Positions 1 to 5,225 of a DNA stretch of 6,478 bases are shown here, piece after piece. Under the pieces are notes generated by a model that worked only from the letters and a program-made list of their open reading frames with translations, was not told the DNA's origin and searched no databases. Position 1 is the stretch's first letter. The number at the start of each line of letters is the position of its first letter. Both the position numbers and the translations under genes were made by a program. Origin of the DNA: an uncultured Oscillospiraceae bacterium. GTDB lineage: Bacteria > Bacillota > Clostridia > Oscillospirales > Ruminococcaceae. The DNA is taken from contig USLH01000126.1 of NCBI GenBank assembly GCA_900555435.1, positions 1 to 6,478 of the forward strand, in the 5' to 3' direction.

Positions 1-1
1 G

Positions 2-85
2 CATGAAAAGCCCTTCGCGGGCGTCAACGGCTCCGGCAAGCACAACAACTGGTCGCTCTGCACCGATACCGGCAAAAACCTCTTC
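2..85 (+). other. Segment encoding the ATP-binding signature of type III glutamine synthetase, in frame with GalT
   Basis: Codons from base 2 read HEKPFAGVNGSGKHNNWS and then LCTDTGKNLF. The stretch KPFAGVNGSGKHNNWS fits the classical glutamine synthetase ATP-binding pattern (K-P-hydrophobic, three residues, N-G-S-G, x-H-x3-S), and the HEKPFAG...HNNWS wording is what I recall from type III enzymes (GlnN/GSIII). GalT proteins do not carry this motif. The GS-like reading ends near GKNLF (bases 71-85), where both families can plausibly carry a similar short string, and GalT sequence continues in the same frame. The breakpoint is therefore within roughly bases 62-90. Whether this is a biological fusion or an assembly join cannot be decided here; a join at a contig end by a shared short k-mer is the simpler explanation. 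Confidence 0.75.
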
Positions 86-529
86 TCCGAGCTGCTCCGG
101 CAGGAAAAGGAAGACGGCCGCCGGATCATCTTTGAAAACGAGTACTTCACCGTTTATGTCCCCTTCTTCTCCCCCATCACCTACGGCACCCATGTGATCA
201 TCAACCGTCCCGTGGCCGACCTGTCCCAGATGACGGAAGAGGAGCTGTGCGCTCTGGGCGAGACCGTCCGGGACTGCGCCGGGATGTACGACTCCCTCTT
301 TGATATGCCCTTCCCCTATATGCTCTGCATGCACAACGCCCCGGTGAACAGCGGCGAACACCCCGAGTACCAGTTCCACATCGAGTTCTATCCCCCCATG
401 CGGGCCGCCGACCGCCAGCAGTTCTTCGCCTCTTCGGAGACCGGCGTAGGCGCCTGGTGCAACCCCAACTGCCCCGAAGCCAAAGCCGAGGAGCTGCGGC
501 AGGCCTATAAGAAATTCAAAGGCTGCTGA
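2..529 (+). CDS. galT: Galactose-1-phosphate uridylyltransferase, C-terminal part (5' partial, chimeric start)
   Basis: The frame is open from base 2 and stops at TGA 527-529. From about base 86 onward the protein resembles the C-terminal domain of class I GalT, the Leloir-pathway enzyme exchanging UMP between UDP-glucose and galactose-1-phosphate in the cytoplasm. Visible family features are DGRRIIFENEYF followed by VPFF, a segment around RPVADLSQMTEEE, YDSLFDMPFPYML, a histidine in CMHNAP, FHIEFYPPM (histidine at the position of a C-terminal metal ligand of E. coli GalT, glutamate at the next one), and ASSETGVGAWCNP near the end. The N-terminal domain and the catalytic HPH motif are not in the window. 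The first 28 codons are not GalT-like (see the separate entry at 2-85), so an intact galT here cannot be assumed. A terminator follows 10 bp after the stop. Family assignment of the C-terminal half is secure; gene integrity is not. Confidence 0.82.
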   Translation, partial: HEKPFAGVNGSGKHNNWSLCTDTGKNLFSELLRQEKEDGRRIIFENEYFTVYVPFFSPITYGTHVIINRPVADLSQMTEEELCALGETVRDCAGMYDSLFDMPFPYMLCMHNAPVNSGEHPEYQFHIEFYPPMRAADRQQFFASSETGVGAWCNPNCPEAKAEELRQAYKKFKGC

Positions 530-538
530 CCGATTTTC

Positions 539-575
539 AAAAACCGCCGTGTCCGGGATACGGCGGTTTTTTCTT
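539..575 (+). terminator. Intrinsic terminator after galT
   Basis: The arms AAAAACCGCCGT (539-550) and ACGGCGGTTTTT (560-571) pair perfectly over 12 bp around a 9-nt loop, and the U-rich run TTTTTTCTTT ends at 576. It lies 10 bp after the galT stop and separates it from the promoter of the next operon. Confidence 0.9.
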
Positions 576-583
576 TCTGCCGG

Positions 584-612
584 TTGCGGCGATCCGCCCG
601 GTGTGATACAAT
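584..612 (+). promoter_or_regulatory. Probable sigma-A promoter of the thioesterase operon
   Basis: TTGCGG at 584-589 serves as a weak -35 box. After a 17-bp spacer, TACAAT at 607-612 is a good -10 box and is preceded by TG at 604-605 in the extended -10 position. A start near 618-620 would put the ribosome binding site GGAGGG (621-626) almost at the 5' end of the transcript, giving a leader of only about 13 nt before the ATG at 632. The location just after a terminator and before an operon supports the call. Confidence 0.5.
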
Positions 613-631
613 AAAAAGCAGGAGGGATTTC

Positions 632-1057
632 ATGAGCAGCAGAAGCCCCATCACCGCCCGCTACGCCGAAACCGACCGCATGGGCATCATCCATCATTCC
701 GTCTACCCCATCTGGTATGAGGTAGCCCGAACCGATTACGTCAAAACCCTGGGCATCACCTACTCGAAGCTGGAGGAAATGGGAGTCATGACACCTCTCG
801 TCTCCCTTTCCTGCAAATATTCAAGCGCCGCCTTTTACGAAGATGAGCTGCTGGTAGAGTGCCGCCTTTCCGCCCTGACCCCCGCCCGGGTGGAATTTTC
901 CTACCGGGTCTTCCGGAAAGGAGAGGAAAAACCCTTGAATACCGGCTCCACCCTTCACGCATGGGTAGACGTCAAAACTTTCCGCCCCACCAACTTCAAA
1001 AAGCGCTTTCCCGATCTTTACGCAAAAATGGAAGCCGAATTAGCAAGTCAGGAATAG
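632..1057 (+). CDS. Acyl-CoA thioesterase, 4HBT / YbgC-FadM-like hotdog family
   Basis: The 141-residue protein has the length and layout of single-domain hotdog thioesterases of the 4-hydroxybenzoyl-CoA thioesterase/YbgC type, which hydrolyse acyl-CoA thioesters to free acid and CoA in the cytoplasm. The N-terminal signature is clear: RYAETDRMGIIHHSVYPIWY followed by EVART, with Asp15 at the usual catalytic position, the His21-His22 pair, and the FE/YEVART helix typical of the family. A hotdog core continues through LVSLSCKYSSAAFYEDELLV and ends in WVDVKTFRPTNF. ATG 632 is chosen because GGAGGG lies 5 bp upstream and the conserved motif starts soon after; an upstream in-frame start at 584 would fall inside the promoter. 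It is the first gene of a three-gene operon, 15 bp before the aminopeptidase. The acyl substrate cannot be read from the sequence. Confidence 0.9.
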   Translation: MSSRSPITARYAETDRMGIIHHSVYPIWYEVARTDYVKTLGITYSKLEEMGVMTPLVSLSCKYSSAAFYEDELLVECRLSALTPARVEFSYRVFRKGEEKPLNTGSTLHAWVDVKTFRPTNFKKRFPDLYAKMEAELASQE

Positions 1058-1072
1058 AAAGGAGTTTTCCCC

Positions 1073-2305
1073 ATGGACTTGAAGGCAATGTTAAAAAAGT
1101 ACGCGAACCTTATCGTCCACTCCGGTATCAACCTCCAGAAGGACCAGATCCTCTGCGTCTCCGCTTCTCTGGAAAGTGCGGAGCTGGTCCGGCTGGTAGC
1201 CGAAAGCGCCTATAAGGCCGGTGCAAAAGAGGTCTGTGTCCGCTGGATCGACGAGGCCGTCTCCCGGCTGAAATACGAATATGCCCCCATGAGCCAGTTC
1301 GAGAACGTTCCCGCCTGGTTTGCCGCCTACAACAATGACTACGCCAGAGAAGGCGCCGGCTTCCTCTCCATCGACTCCACCGACCCCGGCGCTTTCGCCG
1401 GCATCGACTTCCGAAAGCCCGCCGCCTGGAGAAAGGCCGCTTATACCGCCTGCCGGGAATATTATGACGGCATGGACATGGGCCGCAACACCTGGTGCAT
1501 CGTTGCCGCCTCTGCCCCGGAATGGGCGAAGAAGGTCTTCCCCGGCTGCCCGGAGGAGGAAGCGGTAGAAAAGCTCTGGGAAGCCATCTTCAAGGCCGCC
1601 CGGGTGGACACCCCCGACCCCGCTGCCGCATGGGACGCCCATCGCCGCAGCTTCCAGCGCCGGATCGAATATTTGAACGAGATGCAGTTTGACCGCCTGC
1701 ACTACAAAAACTCCATCGGCACCGACATCACCATCGGGATGCCAAAAGACCACTGTTGGGCAGGCGGCGGAGCCGAGACCCGGAACGGTGTCTATTACTT
1801 CCCCAATATGCCTACAGAGGAGATCTTCTGCTCCCCCGATAAAGACCGGGCGGACGGCACCGTCTGCAGCGCCCTTCCCCTGAACTGCAATGGGAACCTG
1901 ATCGACCATTTCTCCCTGACCTTCAAAGACGGCCGGGTCACCGACTTTTCCGCCGGGACCGGCTATGATACCTTAAAGGCTCTGATCGGGACCGACGAGG
2001 GGAGCCATCACTTGGGCGAGGTCGCCCTGATCCCCAAAAAATCCCCCATTTCCGAAATGGGCATCCTTTTCTACAACACCCTCTTCGACGAAAACGCCGC
2101 CTGCCACTTCGCCATCGGCAACGGCTTTGCCGAGTGCCTGAAGGGCGGCCTGGACCAGTCTGCGGAAGAGCAGTCCGCCCGGGGGCTCAACAGCTCCGCC
2201 ACCCATGTGGACTTCATGCTGGGCACCCCCGACCTGTCCGTCACCGGCATCACCAAAGATGGAAACGAAGTTCCCCTCTTCCGGGACGGGAACTGGGCAT
2301 TTTAA
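1073..2305 (+). CDS. Aminopeptidase, peptidase family M29 (AmpS/PepS-like)
   Basis: This 410-residue protein has the full usual length of M29 leucyl-type aminopeptidases, cytoplasmic two-metal enzymes that remove N-terminal residues from peptides. The N-terminal domain starts with the typical YANLIVHSGINLQKDQILCV segment. The C-terminal catalytic domain carries every expected metal ligand: Glu250 in PNMPTEEIF, Glu316 in SHHLGEVALIP, His345 in NAACHFAIGNG, and His378 and Asp380 in SATHVDFMLG. The position seven residues after His345, a tyrosine in characterised members such as AmpS and AmpT, is Phe352 here (GNGF). The start is ATG 1073 with AAAGGAG at 1058-1064, just after the thioesterase stop; the tautomerase follows after 15 bp with the same kind of ribosome site. 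Family assignment is very secure; peptide specificity is unknown. Confidence 0.95.
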   Translation: MDLKAMLKKYANLIVHSGINLQKDQILCVSASLESAELVRLVAESAYKAGAKEVCVRWIDEAVSRLKYEYAPMSQFENVPAWFAAYNNDYAREGAGFLSIDSTDPGAFAGIDFRKPAAWRKAAYTACREYYDGMDMGRNTWCIVAASAPEWAKKVFPGCPEEEAVEKLWEAIFKAARVDTPDPAAAWDAHRRSFQRRIEYLNEMQFDRLHYKNSIGTDITIGMPKDHCWAGGGAETRNGVYYFPNMPTEEIFCSPDKDRADGTVCSALPLNCNGNLIDHFSLTFKDGRVTDFSAGTGYDTLKALIGTDEGSHHLGEVALIPKKSPISEMGILFYNTLFDENAACHFAIGNGFAECLKGGLDQSAEEQSARGLNSSATHVDFMLGTPDLSVTGITKDGNEVPLFRDGNWAF

Positions 2306-2320
2306 GAAAGGAGCATCCCT

Positions 2321-2665
2321 ATGCCGTACATGAAAACTTTATTTTCCGGCGCCATCACCCCTGCTCAGGAGGAAACTTTAAAAAAGGAGCTGGGCGAAGC
2401 CATCACCCTTCTTCCCGGAAAGACGGAGGACTGGCTGATGCTGAGCTTTGAGGACAACTGCCGGTTGTGGTTCAAGGGCGACCAGAGCGCCCCCACCGCC
2501 CTGGTGGAAGTCGCCGTCTTCGGACACGGCGCCTCAAAAGATTACGAAGCCCTCACTGCCCGGATCACGGAGATCATGGAGAAGACGCTGTCCGTTCCCC
2601 CTTCCCGCACCTATGTCAAATACGAAGAGACCACCCTCTGGGGCTGGAACGGCACAAATTTCTAA
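2321..2665 (+). CDS. MIF-type tautomerase (phenylpyruvate tautomerase-like)
   Basis: The 114-residue protein has the size of macrophage migration inhibitory factor (MIF) homologues, trimeric enzymes that catalyse keto-enol tautomerisation of compounds such as phenylpyruvate using an N-terminal proline. Pro2 directly follows the initiator Met and would become the catalytic N-terminal residue after Met removal. Lys34 in LLPGKTEDW matches the active-site lysine position of MIF. The end, VPPSRTYVKYEETTLWGWNG plus TNF, parallels the SPDRVYINYYDM...GWNNSTF end of MIF. Another conserved-looking segment is FEDNCRLWF. AAAGGAG at 2307-2313 precedes the ATG by 7 bp. It is the last gene of the operon, followed 14 bp later by a strong terminator. 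Bacterial MIF homologues often have low or uncertain activity, so the physiological substrate is an open inference. Confidence 0.9.
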   Translation: MPYMKTLFSGAITPAQEETLKKELGEAITLLPGKTEDWLMLSFEDNCRLWFKGDQSAPTALVEVAVFGHGASKDYEALTARITEIMEKTLSVPPSRTYVKYEETTLWGWNGTNF

Positions 2666-2679
2666 AACCCGGACACACA

Positions 2680-2724
2680 AAAACCGCCCTGCCGGTCTGA
2701 AAAGGCCACCGGCAGGGCGGTTTT
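2680..2724. terminator. Bidirectional intrinsic terminator between convergent genes
   Basis: AAAACCGCCCTGCCGGT (2680-2696) and ACCGGCAGGGCGGTTTT (2708-2724) form a perfect 17-bp stem around an 11-nt loop. The T-run at 2721-2724 serves the plus-strand operon, and the A-run at 2679-2683 gives a U-run for the minus-strand lipoprotein gene, whose stop lies only 13 bp away. One hairpin probably ends both transcripts. Confidence 0.92.
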
Positions 2725-2737
2725 GATCTCTGCTTTT

Positions 2738-3784
2738 TTATTTGGAGGAAGCGGAAGAGCTGGAAGAGCTTCTCTTCTTCACCAGATCCCGCAGATGCTT
2801 GGGATTGTGCTTCTTCACGGCTGCAGAATTGGTCTCCACGGAAAGCCCGGAAGCCCACTGAGCTACCAGTTCGTCGTACTCGTCGCTCTTTAAGTTCTGC
2901 AGCACCGTAGAGCGGTACTTCTCAAAAGTCTCGCCGGAAAGCGGATCCTGCACCAGATAGACGTAAGCGTACTTGTCGTCGGTGACCATGCCGGTATCGC
3001 CGGCCTTGCCCTTGACGATGGCGGAACCTACGGTGGACAGGTTCTCGTTGGAGCGGGACACAACCACGGAAGAATCCTCCGAAACGTCGGCGTCGTTATA
3101 CTCTGCTTTCACCTTTTCGATGTCTTCCCCGCCGTTGATCTGGTCCAGCAGCTTCTGGGCTTCGTCCTTTTTCGCGATCAGGTCGGCGCCGGTCAGGGCG
3201 TTTCCGTCCGAATCGGTAAGGGAAACGGTGATGTAAGTCCCCTTGGCATAATCCGTGGCGAAGATGGTCTTCAGTTCGTCCACGGGGACTTCCTTCTCGC
3301 CGCCTTCGCCGTAAACAGCCTCAAAGATCTTGTTTTTCTTGGCGGAATTCCGAAGGATCTTCGCAAAGGACTCCTTGCCGCAGCCTTCGCCCTCATAGGT
3401 GCTGCTCATCCTCAAGGTCGTCCAGTAAAGCTCGACATTATTGTTAAAAGAGCTCTCCTCTTCATCGGTAAAGGAAAGCCCCATCTCCTGGAACTTCTCC
3501 TCCACGGCCAGATATTCTCTGGAAAGCTCCGCAGCCTTATCCTGGATCCACTGGGTTCCGTCCTTACCTTCCAGATCCTGCTTGAAAGGGCTCTTGCTGC
3601 TGTCATAACCATCTACAGCAAAGGCGCTGTTCAAAGCCTGAATGGAAAGCCCTACATACATTCCGGAGGTGACGGTGGCGTTTTCACTGCGGTAAGCCCA
3701 GCTGGTATCCCCGCCGCAGGCCGTCAGAGAGGCAGCCATCAGAAGAGCCAGCGCTCCGGAAGCGATTTTTTTCATCCACTTCAT
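2738..3784 (-). CDS. PrsA/SurA-like lipoprotein (peptidyl-prolyl isomerase-related, degenerate)
   Basis: The 348-residue protein starts with a lysine-rich n-region (MKWMKK), a hydrophobic stretch and the lipobox SLTAC, so Cys23 is predicted to be lipidated and the mature protein anchored outside the membrane. The organisation recalls SurA/PrsA-type foldases: a helical N-terminal region (~50-165), then a region from ~180 to ~290 with the order of a parvulin domain (TYITVSL; DEAQKLLDQINGGEDIEKVK; IVKGKAGDTGMVTDDKYAYV), then a helical tail. The GGDLG-type core of active parvulins is absent, so isomerase activity is doubtful and a holdase role is likelier. It ends in a basic patch and a serine-rich tail (KKRSSSSSSASSK). 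ATG at 3784 is preferred over the fourth-codon ATG because AAAGGA lies 10 nt upstream. A consensus promoter lies 70 bp upstream. Confidence 0.8.
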   Translation of the reverse strand: MKWMKKIASGALALLMAASLTACGGDTSWAYRSENATVTSGMYVGLSIQALNSAFAVDGYDSSKSPFKQDLEGKDGTQWIQDKAAELSREYLAVEEKFQEMGLSFTDEEESSFNNNVELYWTTLRMSSTYEGEGCGKESFAKILRNSAKKNKIFEAVYGEGGEKEVPVDELKTIFATDYAKGTYITVSLTDSDGNALTGADLIAKKDEAQKLLDQINGGEDIEKVKAEYNDADVSEDSSVVVSRSNENLSTVGSAIVKGKAGDTGMVTDDKYAYVYLVQDPLSGETFEKYRSTVLQNLKSDEYDELVAQWASGLSVETNSAAVKKHNPKHLRDLVKKRSSSSSSASSK

Positions 3785-3841
3785 GTGTTCTCATTCCTTT
3801 TTTCGTTGTTTCCTTAAAAAGGGTTTGCGCTCTGCGCAGAC

Positions 3842-3862
3842 AATACAATATGTATTATACAT
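3842..3862. repeat. Overlapping small inverted repeats at the -10 box of the lipoprotein promoter
   Basis: ATGTAT-T-ATACAT (3850-3862) is a perfect dyad covering the -10 box, and AATAC-N5-GTATT (3842-3856) is a second dyad covering the predicted transcription start. Such placement would suit a repressor operator. The tract is AT-rich and includes TATAAT itself, so part of the symmetry may be coincidental. Confidence 0.35.
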
Positions 3863-3882
3863 GATTTTCCCCGGAATGTCCA
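3854..3882 (-). promoter_or_regulatory. Sigma-A promoter of the lipoprotein gene
   Basis: Read on the minus strand, TGGACA (3877-3882) is a five-of-six -35 box, followed by a 17-bp spacer and a perfect TATAAT -10 box (3854-3859). A start near 3847 gives a leader of about 63 nt before the ATG at 3784. Its quality suggests fairly strong basal expression. Confidence 0.82.
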
Positions 3883-3986
3883 GCCTTTGCCCAAAAATTC
3901 TGTGCAGGCATCTGCTCTGCTCCCTCTTCCGGCAAAAGCACCAGCTTTTTTCCGCTCCCTTTTCAAGCTATCGTGAAACGTGCCTC

Positions 3987-4015
3987 TTGTCTTTTTTTCG
4001 GAAATCTCTTATAAT
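3987..4015 (+). promoter_or_regulatory. Sigma-A promoter of the amidohydrolase gene
   Basis: TTGTCT (3987-3992) is a four-of-six -35 box, followed by a 17-bp spacer and a perfect TATAAT (4010-4015). The start would be near 4022, giving a leader of about 56 nt. It is back to back with the lipoprotein promoter. Between the two -35 boxes (3883-3986) I see only T-rich sequence and one weak AT-paired hairpin. Confidence 0.72.
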
Positions 4016-4065
4016 AATCGAAAAGAATCGTATTTTTACGCAGAAAATTCGCAAAATCAGAGAAA

Positions 4066-4080
4066 AGAGGCCGCATTTTG
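4066..4080 (+). promoter_or_regulatory. Ribosome binding site deciding a TTG start
   Basis: AGAGG (4066-4070) lies 7 nt before TTG 4078-4080. No ATG or GTG occurs in frame close to it, and the first conserved motif (IIDAHAH) begins five codons later. The spacing and motif position together make TTG the start of the amidohydrolase. Confidence 0.75.
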
Positions 4081-4884
4081 GAGAAAGAACGCATCATCGA
4101 CGCCCATGCCCATATCTTCCCGGAAAAGATCGCCGCCAAAGCGGTGGCCTCCATCGGGAGCTTCTACGACCAGCCCATGCGGGGCAGCGGCCACGGCACG
4201 GCGGAATCCCTGCTGGAAAGCGGGAAGGAGATCGGCGTGGACCGGTACTTGGTCTGCTCCACCGCCACCCGGCCGGGACAGGTCAAAGCCATCAACGACT
4301 TCATCTGGGAGCAGAGCCTCCTTCACCCGGAATTCGTCCCCTTCGCCACCATGCACCCGGACCTGGAAGATCTGGAGGAGGAAATGGAGCGGATCTTAAG
4401 CCGGGGCTACTACGGCATCAAGCTCCACCCGGATTTCCAGAAATTCAACATTGATGACGAAAAGGCCATGCCCATCTACCGTATGGCGGAAGGGAAGCTG
4501 GCCATCCTCTTCCACACCGGCGATGACCGCTACGACTTCTCCTCCCCCCACCGGATGGAACGGGTGGCGGAACGCTTCCCGGAGCTCATCTGCATCGCTG
4601 CCCACTTCGGCGGCTACCGCTGCTGGAAGGAGTCCCTTGCCGCCTACCACGCCCCTAACATCTACATGGACACCTCCAGCACCCTCTATTTCATCTCAAA
4701 AGAAGAAGCATGGAGCTTCTTTGACCGCTTCGGCGCCGACCGCTTCTTTTTCGGCACCGACTTCCCCATGTGGAGCCACAAAGGTGAGCTGGCCCGTTTT
4801 GATTCCCTGGAGCTTCCCCGGGAAATGCGGAAAAAGATCCTCTCCGAAAACTTTGAACGGGTCATTTTAAAGGAAAAAGTATGA
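4078..4884 (+). CDS. Metal-dependent amidohydrolase (Amidohydrolase_2, ACMSD-like TIM barrel)
   Basis: The 268-residue protein is a compact TIM-barrel hydrolase or decarboxylase of the amidohydrolase superfamily. The metal set is complete: His10 and His12 in IIDAHAH at the end of strand 1, His146 in ILFHTGD, His176 in IAAHFGG, and Asp228 in FFFGTDFPMW at strand 8. GIKLHPDFQ (around 113-121) is also typical of the Amidohydrolase_2 subgroup, whose Lys115 and His117 may lie near the active site. Substrates in this subgroup vary widely, including carboxylated aromatics in the ACMSD/orsellinate type, and none can be assigned here. Translation starts at TTG with its own ribosome site and promoter. 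The stop overlaps the ATG of the GNAT remnant (ATGA, 4881-4884), so the two were once translationally coupled. Confidence 0.88.
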   Translation: MEKERIIDAHAHIFPEKIAAKAVASIGSFYDQPMRGSGHGTAESLLESGKEIGVDRYLVCSTATRPGQVKAINDFIWEQSLLHPEFVPFATMHPDLEDLEEEMERILSRGYYGIKLHPDFQKFNIDDEKAMPIYRMAEGKLAILFHTGDDRYDFSSPHRMERVAERFPELICIAAHFGGYRCWKESLAAYHAPNIYMDTSSTLYFISKEEAWSFFDRFGADRFFFGTDFPMWSHKGELARFDSLELPREMRKKILSENFERVILKEKV

Positions 4885-5197
4885 TCCGCCCTTTTTTAAA
4901 AGCCGACCTGCCTGCCGTCCTTTCCATCTGGCTTTCCGCCAATCAGGACGCCACGCATTTATTCCTGCCTCCCACTACCTTGCACTTGTGCGGGAACTGC
5001 TCCCGCAGGCGGAGATCCTCATCCACGAATCGGATCCCGGACAGAGCGACGGCTTCATCGGCCTCAGTGATTCCCTGATCGAAGGGCTGTTCGTGGCCCG
5101 ATCCGCCCGGTTCCACGGTGTTGGCCGGCAACTTCTGAACGCCGCAAAAGAGAAAAAGTCATTCCGCCTTTTTAAAGAAAAACCGTCCTCCGTGTGA
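4881..5197 (+). pseudogene. GNAT-family N-acetyltransferase, frameshifted and C-terminally truncated
   Basis: The ATG-started frame encodes a typical GNAT beginning, MIRPFLKADLPAVLSIWLSA, continuing NQDAT, but loses homology after about base 4952. The next frame then continues it: FIPASHYLALVRELLPQAEI, then DGFIGLSDSLIEGLFV, then RFHGVGRQLL, which contains the acetyl-CoA-binding R-x-x-G-x-G motif. Loss of one base somewhere in 4949-4970 explains the shift; restoring it gives about 105 residues. Even then the protein ends at a TGA in the loop of the terminator, lacking the NxxAxxFYxxxGF part that completes the usual ~140-150-residue fold (YjaB-like relatives). Two independent lesions point to a decaying gene. 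A sequencing indel could explain the first but not the second. It overlaps the amidohydrolase stop by 4 bp. Confidence 0.82.
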
Positions 5198-5225
5198 ATG
5201 GATCCACAGAGGACGGTTTCTTTTT
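5180..5225. terminator. Bidirectional intrinsic terminator between the GNAT remnant and the MATE gene
   Basis: AAACCGTCCTC (5180-5190) pairs with GAGGACGGTTT (5209-5219). An inner TGTG/CACA stem (5193-5196 with 5205-5208) sits past a two-base bulge. TTTCTTTTT (5217-5225) is the plus-strand U-run, and the A-rich left flank (5174-5182) supplies one for the minus strand. The stop codons of both flanking reading frames lie inside or at the edge of this element. Confidence 0.88.

Noticed and set aside
584..631. Upstream in-frame start for the thioesterase, adding 16 residues
   Set aside because: The extension covers the putative promoter, has no ribosome binding site, and ATG 632 has a strong GGAGGG at the right distance.
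1091..1909. Long open frame of 272 codons on the minus strand inside the aminopeptidase gene
   Set aside because: It lies wholly opposite a clear M29 gene, has a low-complexity Gly/Val/Ala composition typical of the antisense of GC-rich genes, and no family motif.
3826..3838. TGCGC-TCT-GCGCA dyad in the lipoprotein leader
   Set aside because: Five-base arms around GCGC, which is self-complementary anyway; no conserved riboswitch or regulatory pattern seen.
3934..3951. AAAAGC-ACCA-GCTTTTTT hairpin with T-run in the divergent intergenic region
   Set aside because: Only six mostly A-T pairs and no transcript known to need ending there; too weak to call a terminator or small RNA.
3783..4454. 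Plus-strand open frame across the divergent intergenic region into the amidohydrolase
   Set aside because: It crosses both promoters and reads the amidohydrolase in a wrong frame, giving an Arg/Pro/His-rich product without motifs.
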